A DNA stretch of 64,000 nucleotides from contig CALNWN010000001.1 of the NCBI GenBank assembly GCA_940746715.1, forward strand, positions 372,001-436,000, written 5' to 3'. The notes beneath the pieces were generated by a model. It was not told where the DNA came from. It did not search any database and was given only the letters and a program-made list of their open reading frames with translations. This DNA comes from an uncultured Paraburkholderia sp. (GTDB lineage Bacteria > Pseudomonadota > Gammaproteobacteria > Burkholderiales > Burkholderiaceae). The position numbers and the translations under genes are program-made. Positions 13,222 through 23,886 of the stretch are shown piece after piece (position 1 is the first letter of the stretch; each line of letters starts with the position of its first letter).

Positions 13222-14346
13222 GCCACGCTATTCCAGCCCTATCCGTTCGAAAAGCTGCGCGCGCTCTTCAAGGACGTCACGCCGGCTGCCGGCCTCGCGC
13301 ACATCAGTTTCGGCATCGGCGAGCCCAAACACCCGACGCCCGCCTTGATCCGCGACGCCGTGATCGCCTCGCTCGGCGGTCTGTCCGCCTATCCGGCCAC
13401 CCATGTGCTGCCGGTGTCGGGCTCGCGCGAGGCGCTGTTCGCTCTCGCGCAAACGGTGATCGATCCGCGGCGCAATGAACAGGGCGAGCCTGCGATCGTA
13501 ATCTGTCCGAACCCGTTCTACCAAATCTACGAGGGCGCGGCGATCCTCGCGGGCGCCGAGCCGTATTTCGTGAACAGCGACCCGGCGCGCAACTTCGCCT
13601 GCGACTATTCGGCGGTGCCGGCGGACATCTGGGCGCGCACGCAGCTGCTCTACGTCTGCTCGCCGGGCAATCCGACGGGCGCCGTGCTGACGCTCGAAGA
13701 CTGGCGCGAACTGTTCGCGCTGTCGGACCGCCACGGCTTCGTGATCGCCTCCGACGAATGCTATTCCGAAATCTATTTCGACGAAGCGAACCCGCCGCTG
13801 GGCGCCCTCGAAGCCGCGCACAGGCTCGGCCGCGGCTACGAGCGGCTCGTCATGATGTCGAGCCTGTCGAAGCGCTCGAACGTGCCCGGCATGCGCTCCG
13901 GGTTCGTGGCCGGCGACGCCGCCATCCTCAAGGACTTCCTGCTGTACCGGACCTACCACGGCGCGGCGTTGTCGACCGTGTATCAAAGCGCGAGCATCGC
14001 GGCCTGGAACGACGAAGCGCACGTGCGCGAGAACCGCGCGAAGTACGTGCAGAAATTTTCGACCGTCACGCCGATGCTCGCCGAGGTGCTCGAGATGCGC
14101 CTGCCGGACGCCGCGTTCTATCTGTGGGCGGACGTCTCGCGTACCGGCCTCACGGATACCGGGTTCGCCCAGCGTCTTTACGCCGACTATAATGTGACGG
14201 TTCTGCCCGGTTCATACCTCGCGCGCACCGCACACGGCGTGAACCCCGGCCGCAATTTCGTGCGCATGGCGCTCGTCGCCGACGTCGACGAATGCACGCA
14301 GGGCGCGCAACGAATCGTCGATTTTTGCCGCAGGCTCGCGGGCTAA
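13222..14346 (+). pseudogene. dapC: Succinyldiaminopimelate aminotransferase, damaged
   Basis: DapC is a class I PLP aminotransferase that makes N-succinyl-DAP for lysine and peptidoglycan. From LFQPYPFEKLRALF (nt 13228) to the stop the frame is open. The PLP-binding region includes VCSPGNPTGAV and the Schiff-base Lys lies in MSSLSKRSNVPGMRSG. Two defects stand out. No ATG, GTG or TTG occurs in frame near the expected start. Also LSAYPAT is followed directly by HVLPVSGSREALF, whereas class I aminotransferases have about 30 residues here (the Y..G...LR.A segment). The missing piece looks like an in-frame deletion between copies of CCGGCCAC near 13393. dapD and dapE follow intact. Another transaminase such as ArgD might substitute; that is inference. 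Confidence 0.65.
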
Positions 14347-14426
14347 CTTTGCCCGGCCGGGTCCGGCCCTAACGCTTCGCGCGCCGCCGCCCTTCTTCAG
14401 ACTTCAACTCTTCATAAAGCACGCAT

Positions 14427-15254
14427 ATGTCGCAACAACTTCAGCAGATCATCGACACCGCCTGGGAAAACCGCGCCGAGCTGTCGCCTAGGGCCGCTCC
14501 GGCAGACGTGCGCGAAGCCGTCGCCCACGCCATCGAGCAACTGGACAAGGGCCTACTTCGCGTCGCCGAGAAGAAGGACGGCGACTGGGTCGTCAATCAA
14601 TGGCTGAAGAAAGCCGTGCTGCTGTCGTTCCGCCTGGAAGACAACGCGCCCATGCCGGCGGGCGGCTACAGCCAGTTCTACGACAAGGTGCCGTCCAAGT
14701 TCGCCAACTACACCGCTGAAGACTTCGCGGCTGGCGGCTTCCGCGTGGTGCCGCCCGCCATCGCACGCCGCGGTTCGTTCATCGCGAAGAACGTCGTGCT
14801 GATGCCGTCGTACACCAACATCGGCGCCTATGTCGACGAAGGCACCATGGTCGACACGTGGGCGACCGTCGGTTCGTGCGCGCAGATCTGCAAGAACGTG
14901 CACCTGTCGGGCGGCGTGGGCATCGGCGGCGTGCTGGAGCCGCTGCAGGCCAACCCCGTCATCATCGAGGACAACTGCTTCATCGGCGCGCGTTCGGAAG
15001 TGGTGGAAGGCGTGATCGTCGAAGAAAACTCGGTCATTTCGATGGGCGTGTATCTCGGCCAGAGCACCAAGATCTACGACCGCGAAACCGGCGAAGTCAC
15101 GTACGGCCGCATTCCGGCGGGCTCGGTCGTGGTGGCGGGCAACCTGCCGTCGAAGGACGGCTCGCACAGCCTCTACTGCGCGGTGATCGTCAAGAAGGTC
15201 GACGCGAAAACGCGCGCGAAGGTCGGCCTGAACGAGCTGCTGCGAGGCGACTGA
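14427..15254 (+). CDS. dapD: Tetrahydrodipicolinate N-succinyltransferase
   Basis: DapD transfers succinyl from succinyl-CoA to tetrahydrodipicolinate in the succinylase branch of DAP/lysine synthesis. The 275-residue protein is full length. It has a helical N-terminal domain, then a left-handed beta helix of hexapeptide repeats (for example [20 protein letters not shown] and [15 protein letters not shown]) and a C-terminal [19 protein letters not shown] tail. It starts 80 bases after dapC, and its TGA overlaps the ATG of the next gene by one base (TGATG). Confidence 0.98.
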   Translation: MSQQLQQIIDTAWENRAELSPRAAPADVREAVAHAIEQLDKGLLRVAEKKDGDWVVNQWLKKAVLLSFRLEDNAPMPAGGYSQFYDKVPSKFANYTAEDFAAGGFRVVPPAIARRGSFIAKNVVLMPSYTNIGAYVDEGTMVDTWATVGSCAQICKNVHLSGGVGIGGVLEPLQANPVIIEDNCFIGARSEVVEGVIVEENSVISMGVYLGQSTKIYDRETGEVTYGRIPAGSVVVAGNLPSKDGSHSLYCAVIVKKVDAKTRAKVGLNELLRGD

Positions 15255-15619
15255 TGGCGCGCGGCACCAAGACTGTCGTCTACGGCATTCCGAACTGCGA
15301 TACCGTGAAGAAGGCGCGCGTGTGGCTCGAGGAGCACGGCGTCGAGTTCGAGTTTCACGACTTCAAGAAGGCCGGCGTGACCGAGCCGCTCGTGCAGGAC
15401 TGGCTGAAGGACGTGAAGCTCGACGCGCTGCTGAACCGTCGCGGCACCACGTGGCGCGGCCTGTCGGACGACATGAAGGCCGCCGCCGACACGCAGCCGG
15501 GCGCGATCGCGTTGATGATTCACAAGCCTTCGGTCATCAAGCGGCCGGTGCTGGTGGTTAACGGGCGCGTCAAATCGCTCGGTTTTTCGCCCGACGAATA
15601 CGCGGCGCTCTTTGCCTGA
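15254..15619 (+). CDS. ArsC/Spx-family reductase-like protein (YffB type)
   Basis: This 121-residue ArsC/Spx-superfamily protein has a thioredoxin-like fold with a single Cys in YGIPNCDTVKKAR (Cys about 15) and the typical LLNRRGTTWRGL and HKPSVIKRPVLV segments. It is often annotated as an arsenate reductase or YffB, but the context, wedged between dapD and dapE and translationally coupled to dapD, is the conserved yffB setting. Its true role is unknown. A glutathione-dependent thiol reductase activity has been proposed for the family. Confidence 0.85.
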   Translation: MARGTKTVVYGIPNCDTVKKARVWLEEHGVEFEFHDFKKAGVTEPLVQDWLKDVKLDALLNRRGTTWRGLSDDMKAAADTQPGAIALMIHKPSVIKRPVLVVNGRVKSLGFSPDEYAALFA

Positions 15620-15639
15620 GCACGGCGATGTGTGAATGA

Positions 15640-16884
<1,245 letters not shown>

Positions 16885-16955
16885 TTGAGGCCCACCCAAG
16901 GACGACTGCGACGAAGCTTCCCTTTTCCACTGTCCGCGACCTGCTGCGTTTCGCG

Positions 16956-17795
16956 GTGTCGCGCTTCAACCAGGCCGGGCTCTCGTTCGGCCACGGCTCG
17001 GCCAACGCTTACGACGAAGCCGCCTATCTGGTGCTGCACACGCTGCATCTGCCGCTCGATCTGCTCGATCCGTTCATGGACGCGCGCCTTTCCGCAGCCG
17101 AAATCGACGCGGTGCTGAACGTCATCGAGCGCCGCGCCACCGAGCGCGTGCCGGCAGCCTATATCACGCAGGAAGCGTGGATGCACGGCTTTCGCTTTTA
17201 CGTCGACGAACGCACCATCGTGCCGCGCTCGTTTATCGGCGAGCTCCTGCAGGACGGGCTGCAGCCGTATGTCGAGGATTCTGAGCAGGTGAGCGCGGTG
17301 CTCGAACTGTGCACGGGCTCCGGCTGTCTCGCAATTCTCGCGGCGCATGCCTTTCCGAATGCGGACATCGACGCGGTGGATCTTTCCGCGCCCGCTCTCG
17401 AAGTCGCCGCGCGCAACGTGGCCGACTACAAGCTCGACGACCGCATTGCACTCTTCGAAGGCGATCTGTATGCGCCGATCGCGCAACGCCGCTATGACGT
17501 GATCATCAGCAATCCGCCGTACGTGAATGCCGCGTCGATGCGGGACTTGCCCGCCGAGTACCGGCACGAGCCGGACATGGCGCTGGCCGGCGGCGCGGAC
17601 GGCATGGATATCGTGCGGCGAATCATTGCGGACGCACGCAACTGGCTGACCGAAGACGGCGTGCTCGTGATCGAGATCGGCAATGAGCGCCAGCATGTCG
17701 AAGCTGCCTTCGGCGGCCTCGACCTCGTCTGGCTGTCGACGAGCGCGGGCGACGACAATGTGTTCCTTATCCAGGCCGCTGATTTGCCTGTCTGA
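16956..17795 (+). CDS. prmB: Ribosomal protein L3 glutamine methyltransferase, canonical start lost
   Basis: PrmB methylates the Gln side chain of ribosomal protein uL3. The SAM-binding motif LELCTGSGCLAI (near nt 17300) and the catalytic SNPPYVNAAS (17508-17537) are intact, and the frame runs cleanly to the stop. Family homology (PFSTVRDLLRFAVSRFN) begins before the first available start codon. An AAGGA at 16898-16902 is followed, at ideal spacing, by GCG at 16908 then ACG AAG CTT CCC. The simplest reading is a start codon GTG changed to GCG. Translation could begin at GTG 16956, losing 16 residues. Function is therefore uncertain, although the enzyme core is complete. Confidence 0.7.
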   Translation: MSRFNQAGLSFGHGSANAYDEAAYLVLHTLHLPLDLLDPFMDARLSAAEIDAVLNVIERRATERVPAAYITQEAWMHGFRFYVDERTIVPRSFIGELLQDGLQPYVEDSEQVSAVLELCTGSGCLAILAAHAFPNADIDAVDLSAPALEVAARNVADYKLDDRIALFEGDLYAPIAQRRYDVIISNPPYVNAASMRDLPAEYRHEPDMALAGGADGMDIVRRIIADARNWLTEDGVLVIEIGNERQHVEAAFGGLDLVWLSTSAGDDNVFLIQAADLPV

Positions 17796-18047
17796 ACAGG
17801 TGACGATGGTTTAAACCCGGGCGCGGCGGCGGCGTCCGCCGGGCGCGTGCCTTGCATGCCGCTGGCGTTTTTGGCGTTTTTGCCGTCTCCGTTGTTTCCG
17901 TGTTCTCCGCCGCCCCTCCCCGGTAGCCCAAGCCTCACATCGCCCCCAATGCCCGCGCGTTCGGTAAGATGAGCGCCGTTAGCTCGTCGGCTGCCCGCGT
18001 TGGTCCAGCGCGCCGGCGCAGCCTCCCGTCCAACCCTTCGCTCGCCT

Positions 18048-19568
18048 ATGCAATTCGACCTGCTTCACGTCGGCACGCTGGTGGCCCTCGCCCATATCCT
18101 CGGCGTGGCCGCCGCATGCCACGCGATTCTCAACACCCGCACGTCGCAAGGCGCGATCGCGTGGGCCGTGTCGCTGGTCGCCATGCCGTATCTCACGCTC
18201 GTCCCTTACCTTTTTCTCGGCCGCAGTAAATTCGCCGGCTATGCCGACGCCCGCCGCGTCGAGAACGAATTGCTGCGCACCCACGCGCATCCGCCGCAGT
18301 GGGATGAGCTGGCTTCGTCGGCGCAACTGCCCGCGCATGCGCTGGGCGGCAGGCTCGTGCACTCGCTCACGCGGCTCGGCGGCATGCCGTTCCTGCCGGG
18401 CAATTCCGTGCGCACGCTGGTGAACGGCACGGCGACCTTCGAGGCGATTTTCGAGGCCATCGAGCACGCGCGCCATTACATCATCGTGCAGTTTTTTATC
18501 GTACGCGACGATGCGCTCGGCGAAATGTTCAAGGAAGCGTTGATCGCGAAAGCGCGGCAAGGCGTGCGCGTCTATTTCCTGTACGACAGCATCGGCAGCT
18601 TCGACCTGCCGCACCGCTACGTCGCGTCGCTGCGCGCGGGCGGCGTGAAGACGCATCCGTTCGCCACCAATCGGCTGTTCGTCAACCGGCTGCAACTGAA
18701 CTTCCGCAATCACCGCAAAATCGTTTCCGTGGACGGCGAACGCGCGTTTGTCGGCGGACACAATGTCGGCGTCGAATATCTGGGCGGCAAGCCGCCGCTT
18801 TCGCCGTGGCGCGACACGCATATCGAAGTGCGCGGGCCAGCGGTCGCGAGCATCCAGTTCGTGTTCACCGAAGACTGGTACTGGGCGACCCAGCAGTTAC
18901 CGCAACTCGATCTGCCGGCCACGCCGCCGGCCCCGGCGGACTCGCCCGCCTCCCCGGACTTCGTGAGCGCCGGAGGCTCAATGAACGCCGCCGGTTCTGC
19001 GAACCCGACGAGGAGCCACGACATGCATTGTCTCGTCGTGCCGAGCGGCCCCGCCGACAAACAGGAGACCTGCTCGCTCTTTTTCGTCGAAGCGATCAAC
19101 GCGGCGCGCGAGCGCATCTGGATCACGACGCCCTACCTCGTGCCGGACGAAGCCGTGTTCTCCGCATTGCGGCTCGCTGCGCTGCGCGGCGTCGACGTGC
19201 GCATTCTGATTCCGAGCCGGCGCGATCATGTGGTGGTCTTCGAAGCCTCGAAACTGTATGCGTACGATTCGCTGCGCGCCGGCCTGCGCATCTTTCGCTA
19301 TCAGCCAGGTTTTCTGCACCAGAAGGTCGTGCTGATCGACAGCGTGGCCGCGGCGGTGGGCAGCGCCAATCTCGACAACCGCTCGTTCCGGCTCAACTTC
19401 GAGATCATGGTCATGACCGTCGATCCGGAATTCGCAAAAGAAGTCGAAACCATGCTGCTCGCCGACTTCGCGCAATCGCGCGAGATCGACCGCAACGAGT
19501 ACCGCCAGGCGGGCGCTTTGCGGCGCGTGCTGATGCACGTGGCCCGCCTCTTCTCACCGATTCTCTGA
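18048..19568 (+). CDS. cls: Cardiolipin synthase (phospholipase D family)
   Basis: This 506-residue membrane enzyme condenses phosphatidylglycerol into cardiolipin. Two N-terminal transmembrane segments (residues 5-60, HVGTLVALAHILGVAAACHA and WAVSLVAMPYLTLVPYLFL) precede two phospholipase D domains with complete HKD motifs: NHRKIVSVDG near 222 and LHQKVVLIDS near 424. A Pro/Ala-rich insert (about 293-322) links the domains. The ATG at 18048 places the first membrane helix at the N terminus as in ClsA. The longer open frame upstream has no homology. Confidence 0.95.
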   Translation: MQFDLLHVGTLVALAHILGVAAACHAILNTRTSQGAIAWAVSLVAMPYLTLVPYLFLGRSKFAGYADARRVENELLRTHAHPPQWDELASSAQLPAHALGGRLVHSLTRLGGMPFLPGNSVRTLVNGTATFEAIFEAIEHARHYIIVQFFIVRDDALGEMFKEALIAKARQGVRVYFLYDSIGSFDLPHRYVASLRAGGVKTHPFATNRLFVNRLQLNFRNHRKIVSVDGERAFVGGHNVGVEYLGGKPPLSPWRDTHIEVRGPAVASIQFVFTEDWYWATQQLPQLDLPATPPAPADSPASPDFVSAGGSMNAAGSANPTRSHDMHCLVVPSGPADKQETCSLFFVEAINAARERIWITTPYLVPDEAVFSALRLAALRGVDVRILIPSRRDHVVVFEASKLYAYDSLRAGLRIFRYQPGFLHQKVVLIDSVAAAVGSANLDNRSFRLNFEIMVMTVDPEFAKEVETMLLADFAQSREIDRNEYRQAGALRRVLMHVARLFSPIL

Positions 19569-19620
19569 AGCGCCGCGCCCCGCCGCGAGCGCCCCCGCGC
19601 GGGGCCGCTCGGGGCCCCTT

Positions 19621-20100
19621 TCACAGCAGCTTTTCGATGTCCTCGGTGATCGCCTCGGGCTTGGTCAACGGCGCATAGCGCTTGACCACGTTGCCGTCGC
19701 GACCGATCAAAAACTTCGTGAAATTCCACTTGATCGCTTCGAGGCCGAGAAGGCCCGGCGCCTCGCCCGTCAGATAACGGAACAGCGGATGCGCGTTCGC
19801 ACCGTTCACGTCCACCTTGTCGAACATCGGGAAGGTCACGCCGTAGTTCTTCTCGCAGAAGCTGCCGATCTGCGCGGCGTCGCCCGGTTCCTGTTTGCCG
19901 AACTGATTGCATGGAAAGCCGAGCACCGCGAGCCCGCGCGCCGCGTAGCTGTCGTAGAGCTTCTGCAAGCCCGCGTACTGCGGCGTGAATCCGCATTCGC
20001 TCGCCGTATTGACGATCAGCAGCACCTTGCCTTCGTACTGCGCGAGGCTCACTTCCTCGCCGCCCAGCGTGCGGGCCGAAAAAGAATAAATCGATGTCAT
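19621..20100 (-). CDS. Glutathione peroxidase family protein
   Basis: This 159-residue thiol peroxidase of the GPx family (BtuE/GpxA-like) reduces hydroperoxides. Peroxidatic Cys36 is in NTASECGFTPQY, the second conserved block is LGFPCNQFGKQEPG and the Trp/Asn pair is in IKWNFTKFLI. It is a Cys, not selenocysteine, type; most bacterial members use thioredoxin in practice. It is intact, convergent with cls (52-base GC-rich gap) and divergent from the ABC-F gene. Confidence 0.95.
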   Translation of the reverse strand: MTSIYSFSARTLGGEEVSLAQYEGKVLLIVNTASECGFTPQYAGLQKLYDSYAARGLAVLGFPCNQFGKQEPGDAAQIGSFCEKNYGVTFPMFDKVDVNGANAHPLFRYLTGEAPGLLGLEAIKWNFTKFLIGRDGNVVKRYAPLTKPEAITEDIEKLL

Positions 20101-20236
20101 GTGCTCTCCCCACGAAAGCCGTCAGTCTATGTCAAAAGCGCGGCCGGTACAGTCGGCCGAACGGCCGATGCGGCTTAAGGCGCCGGTTGCCGCCCCGGCG
20201 GTCTAAAATAGGCGTTTTTCTCCAGCCGGCCTTTTC

Positions 20237-22192
20237 GTGATCCGCTTTAACCAGTTCAGCCTCGCGCGCGGCACCAAGCCGCTCTTCGACAACACCACGT
20301 TCACGCTGAATCCGGGCGAAAAGGCCGGCCTCGTGGGCGCGAACGGCGCGGGCAAGTCCACGCTGTTTGCCGTGCTGCTCGGCGAACTGCACGCGGACGG
20401 CGGCGACTTCTCGATCCCGCCCACGTGGCAGATCGCGCACGTCGCGCAGGAAACGCCCGCCGTCGACAAAACCGCGCTCACCTACACGCTCGACGGCGAC
20501 GCCGCCTTGCGCGCGATCGAAGCGCGCATCGCCGCCTCGGCTGCGCACGACGGCGCGGCGGAAGGCGAAGCCCACGCAGCCTTCGCGGACGCCGACGGCT
20601 ACACCGCGCCGGCCCGCGCCGAGGCGCTGCTGCTCGGCCTCGGCTTCACGCTGGAGCAAACCCGCGAGCCGGTCACGAGCTTCTCCGGCGGCTGGCGCAT
20701 GCGCCTGAATCTCGCGCAGGCGCTGATGTGCCGCTCGGACCTCCTGCTGCTCGACGAGCCGACCAACCACCTGGACCTCGACGCGATTGTCTGGCTCGAA
20801 GAGTGGCTGCACCGTTATCCCGGCACGCTCATCGTGATCTCGCACGACCGCGAGTTTCTGGATTCGGTCTGCAATGTGACGCTGCATCTCGAACAGCAGC
20901 AGATCAGGCGTTACGGCGGCAACTATTCGCAATTCGAAGTGCTGCGCGCGCAGCAGATCGCGCTGCAACAGAGCGCGTACGAAAAGCAGCAGCGCACGGT
21001 CGCGCATCTGCAGAGCTATATCAATCGTTTCAAGGCGCAGGCCACCAAGGCGCGTCAGGCGCAAAGCCGCGTCAAGGCGCTCGAAAAGATGGAACTGATC
21101 GCGCCGGCGCACGCCGCGTCGCCGTTCACGTTCGAATTCCGCACGCCGGATTCCGCGCCGAACCCGATGATGGTCATGGAAGACGTGCGCTGCGGCTACC
21201 GCGGCGAAGACGGCGGGGAGATTCCGATTGTCGAGCGCGTCATGCTGTCTATCCAGAACGGCCAGCGCATCGGTCTCCTCGGCGCAAACGGCCAAGGCAA
21301 GTCCACGTTGATCAAGACGCTGGCCGGCACGCTCGCGCCGCTCGGCGGCCACGTGCGCGAAGGCAAGGGTCTGCGCATCGGCTATTTCGCGCAGCACCAG
21401 CTGGAAACTCTGCGCGCGGACGACACGCCGTTGCAGCATCTCGCGCGCCTCGCGCCGGACACGCGCGAACAGGAATTGCGCGACTTCCTCGGCAGCTTCA
21501 ATTTTTCCGGCGATATGGCGACGTCGAAGATCGCGCCTTTCTCCGGTGGCGAAAAAGCACGGCTCGCGCTCGCGCTGATCATCTGGCAAAAGCCGAACTT
21601 GCTGCTGCTCGACGAGCCGACTAACCACCTGGATCTCGAAACGCGGCACGCGCTCACCATGGCGCTCGCGCAGTTCGAAGGCACGCTGATTCTCGTCTCG
21701 CACGACCGGCATTTGCTGCGCGCCACGACCGGTCAGTTCATGCTGGTCGCGAAGCATCGCCTGCAGGAATTCGACGGCGATCTCGACGATTACCGCGACT
21801 GGCTGCTGCAGCACGCGGCGGAGCAGCGCGCGGCCTTGAAGGCGGGCAATGCGTCGAACGGCGCCGACGGTGGCGTGGGCGGCGCGGCAAGCGCCGACGG
21901 CGGCGTGAATCGCAAGGAGCAGCGCCGGCTCGAGGCGGAAACGCGTCAGAAGCTTGCGCATCTGAAGAAGCCGCTGCAAAGCCGCATCACGAAGATCGAG
22001 AAGGAAATGGACGCGCTTCATGCGGAGAAGGCGACGCTCGACGCGTTCGTCGCCGATCCGGCCAGTTACGAGCCGGCTCAAAAAAGCAAACTGACGGAGG
22101 CGATCCGCCGTCAGGCAGACGTGAACGCGCGCCTCGAAACACTCGAAGCCGAATGGCTCGAGACACACGAGGAACTCGAACAAATCGGCTAG
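20237..22192 (+). CDS. ABC-F ATPase, YheS-like
   Basis: This 651-residue soluble ABC-F protein has two nucleotide-binding domains and no membrane segments. Domain 1 has Walker A GLVGANGAGKST (about 32-43), signature SFSGGWRMRLNLA and LLLDEPTNHLDLD. Domain 2 has GLLGANGQGKST, PFSGGEKARLALA and LLLDEPTNHLDLE. Between them is the ABC-F linker (HLQSYINRFKAQATKARQAQ), and the C terminus is a charged coiled coil (KKPLQSRITKIEKEMDALHA). It best resembles YheS, a ribosome-associated ABC-F. It starts with GTG at 20237 and stops with TAG, showing that TAG is a real stop here. Confidence 0.93.
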   Translation: MIRFNQFSLARGTKPLFDNTTFTLNPGEKAGLVGANGAGKSTLFAVLLGELHADGGDFSIPPTWQIAHVAQETPAVDKTALTYTLDGDAALRAIEARIAASAAHDGAAEGEAHAAFADADGYTAPARAEALLLGLGFTLEQTREPVTSFSGGWRMRLNLAQALMCRSDLLLLDEPTNHLDLDAIVWLEEWLHRYPGTLIVISHDREFLDSVCNVTLHLEQQQIRRYGGNYSQFEVLRAQQIALQQSAYEKQQRTVAHLQSYINRFKAQATKARQAQSRVKALEKMELIAPAHAASPFTFEFRTPDSAPNPMMVMEDVRCGYRGEDGGEIPIVERVMLSIQNGQRIGLLGANGQGKSTLIKTLAGTLAPLGGHVREGKGLRIGYFAQHQLETLRADDTPLQHLARLAPDTREQELRDFLGSFNFSGDMATSKIAPFSGGEKARLALALIIWQKPNLLLLDEPTNHLDLETRHALTMALAQFEGTLILVSHDRHLLRATTGQFMLVAKHRLQEFDGDLDDYRDWLLQHAAEQRAALKAGNASNGADGGVGGAASADGGVNRKEQRRLEAETRQKLAHLKKPLQSRITKIEKEMDALHAEKATLDAFVADPASYEPAQKSKLTEAIRRQADVNARLETLEAEWLETHEELEQIG

Positions 22193-22237
22193 CGAAACGC
22201 CACCTGCGATCCGCGCCGGCATCACGAGAGGTTGGCT

Positions 22238-23453
22238 TTGTCATCTGCAACGTCTTCCGCTGCATCCGCTGCATCTTTTGGCGAATCCGCCCGGGCTGAC
22301 GCCGCGCCGCCTCCTTTGAAGGGCCTGCGCGTGCTCGACCTCACGCGCCTGCTGCCCGGCCCGGTAGCCGCGCTGCGGCTCGCGGAACTCGGCGCGGAAG
22401 TGCTCAAGATCGAAGCGCCCGGCGCGGGCGACCCGACGCGCACGATGATGCAGTCGTCCAGCGACCGCGTGGCCGGGCGGCCCGGCGCGTTCTACCGGGT
22501 GGTGAATCGCGGCAAGCGCGAGACGCGTCTCGATCTCAAGTCCGAAGCCGGACGCAATGTGCTGCGCGCGCTCGCGGCCGAGGCGGACGTTCTGATCGAG
22601 AGCTTCCGCCCGGGCGTGATGGACCGGCTCGGGGTCGGCTACGCGACGCTGCGCGCCGCCAATCCGCGGCTCGTGTACTGCGCGATCAGCGGCTATGGCG
22701 TTCACGGCCCCTTCGCCGATCACGCGGGACACGACCTCAACTACATCGGCTATGCGGGCGTGCTCGATCAGCTGACGAGCCGCGACGGCACGCCGATCGT
22801 GCCGAACTTCCAGATCGCCGATCTGCTTGGCGGCGCGCTCAGCGCGGTCACGCAGATTCTCGCCGCGCTGTGGCACGTGTCGCGCGGCGGCGAAGGCCGT
22901 TTCGTCGACGTTTCCATGACGCACGCCACCTACGCGCACAACGTAGTCGCACAAGTCGCGCTCGCGAATGAGAACGCCGCCGCAGACGCCGCGCGGCACG
23001 CAACGGAAGCATCCGGCGCCGGCTCAGGCCCGCTGAACGGCGGCGTGCCCTGCTACAACCTGTACCGCACGCTCGACGGCCGCTGGCTCGCGGTGGGTAC
23101 GCTCGAACTGAAATTCTGGGAGAGCCTGTGCATGGCGCTGGACCGCCCGGAGTGGGCCACGCTGGAGTCTCGGCCAGGCGATCGGCGGGCCGGACGCCGC
23201 CTCGCTCACGCAGGAGCTTGCCGACGTGATCGGCACGCGCCCGCTCGACGAATGGGTGGCGCTGCTCGAGCCGCTCGATTGCTGCGTCTCGCCGGTGCGG
23301 AGCGCGGCGGAAGCGGCGCGGCATCCGCTATTCAACCCCGCGACGCACCGAGCCGACGAAGCCCGAGAACCGAACCCCGAGCCCGATGACGAGCAGACAG
23401 GGGAAGACGAAAGCCTCGGCGGCCTCCGGCGCCCACTTCGCCCGCATCCATGA
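22238..23453 (+). pseudogene. Broken CaiB/BaiF-type CoA-transferase (family III)
   Basis: A family III (CaiB/BaiF) acyl-CoA transferase moves CoA between carboxylic acids. The N-terminal part is well preserved: GLRVLDLTRLLPGPVAALRL, FYRVVNRGKRETRLDLKS, then PNFQIADLLGGAL. The frame slips near 23165, after DRPEWATLE, into QAIGGPDAASLTQELADVIG and PLDEWVALLEPLDCC. Family resemblance ends at HPLFN near 23335, so the C-terminal end also seems missing and the remaining open frame is unrelated. The start is probably TTG 22238, six bases after GAGAGG. Frameshift plus 3' loss make it a pseudogene; the substrate is unknown. Confidence 0.85.
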
Positions 23454-23733
23454 AGACAACGCGCGCGGCCGGCTGCCGCGGCAAAGTCTGACGCGGCGTC
23501 TTTTCGTCGTCGTAAAGCAGATGCTTGCGGCCTTCCACGTGGCGGCTGATGGTGGCGCGCACGTCGGCGGCGGTCGCGTCGCCCGCCACCACGCGGCGCG
23601 AAATCTGCCCGGTCCGGTCGATCCACTCGACAATCCGGCAAGCGCCGCCCCAAGGTTGATGAATGGGCGCGGAGACCCGGCAACCGCGCACCTGGATCGG
23701 CGGCTCGGCTGCGGTTTCATGTGTCTGTTTCAA
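23332..23733 (-). CDS. Small Burkholderia-type protein, possibly DUF2866
   Basis: This 133-codon frame starts at TTG 23733, seven bases after an AAGGA. Its first 95 or so residues look like a real small protein (IQVRGCRVSAPIHQPWGGAC, then SRRVVAGDATAADVR) and resemble, from memory, the Burkholderia-restricted DUF2866 family. The last 40 residues read as Arg/Gly-rich noise, while another frame there gives a hydrophobic stretch (AFVFPCLLVIGLGVRFSGF), so a frameshift near 23450 is possible. It overlaps the dead CoA-transferase tail on the other strand. Function is unknown. Confidence 0.4.
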   Translation of the reverse strand: MKQTHETAAEPPIQVRGCRVSAPIHQPWGGACRIVEWIDRTGQISRRVVAGDATAADVRATISRHVEGRKHLLYDDEKTPRQTLPRQPAARVVFMDAGEVGAGGRRGFRLPLSARHRARGSVLGLRRLGASRG

Positions 23734-23886
23734 GGTGCGATCCTTTTTCCGGCATCAAGGGATGCAATAGCTTTGCAGCTTAAGGAAAAAGGAAGGGCTT
23801 GTTGGTTACAGCCAACTGGGGATATTTACCGCGCATTACGAGAGGCGCCGCGCACCGCACCTGCATCGCGGGGGCAAAACGGCCGC

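Noticed and set aside
12403..14346. 647-codon version of dapC starting at 12403
   Set aside because: The first 270 or so codons are antisense to the EamA gene and spacer, with no homology; only the part from about 13222 is DapC.
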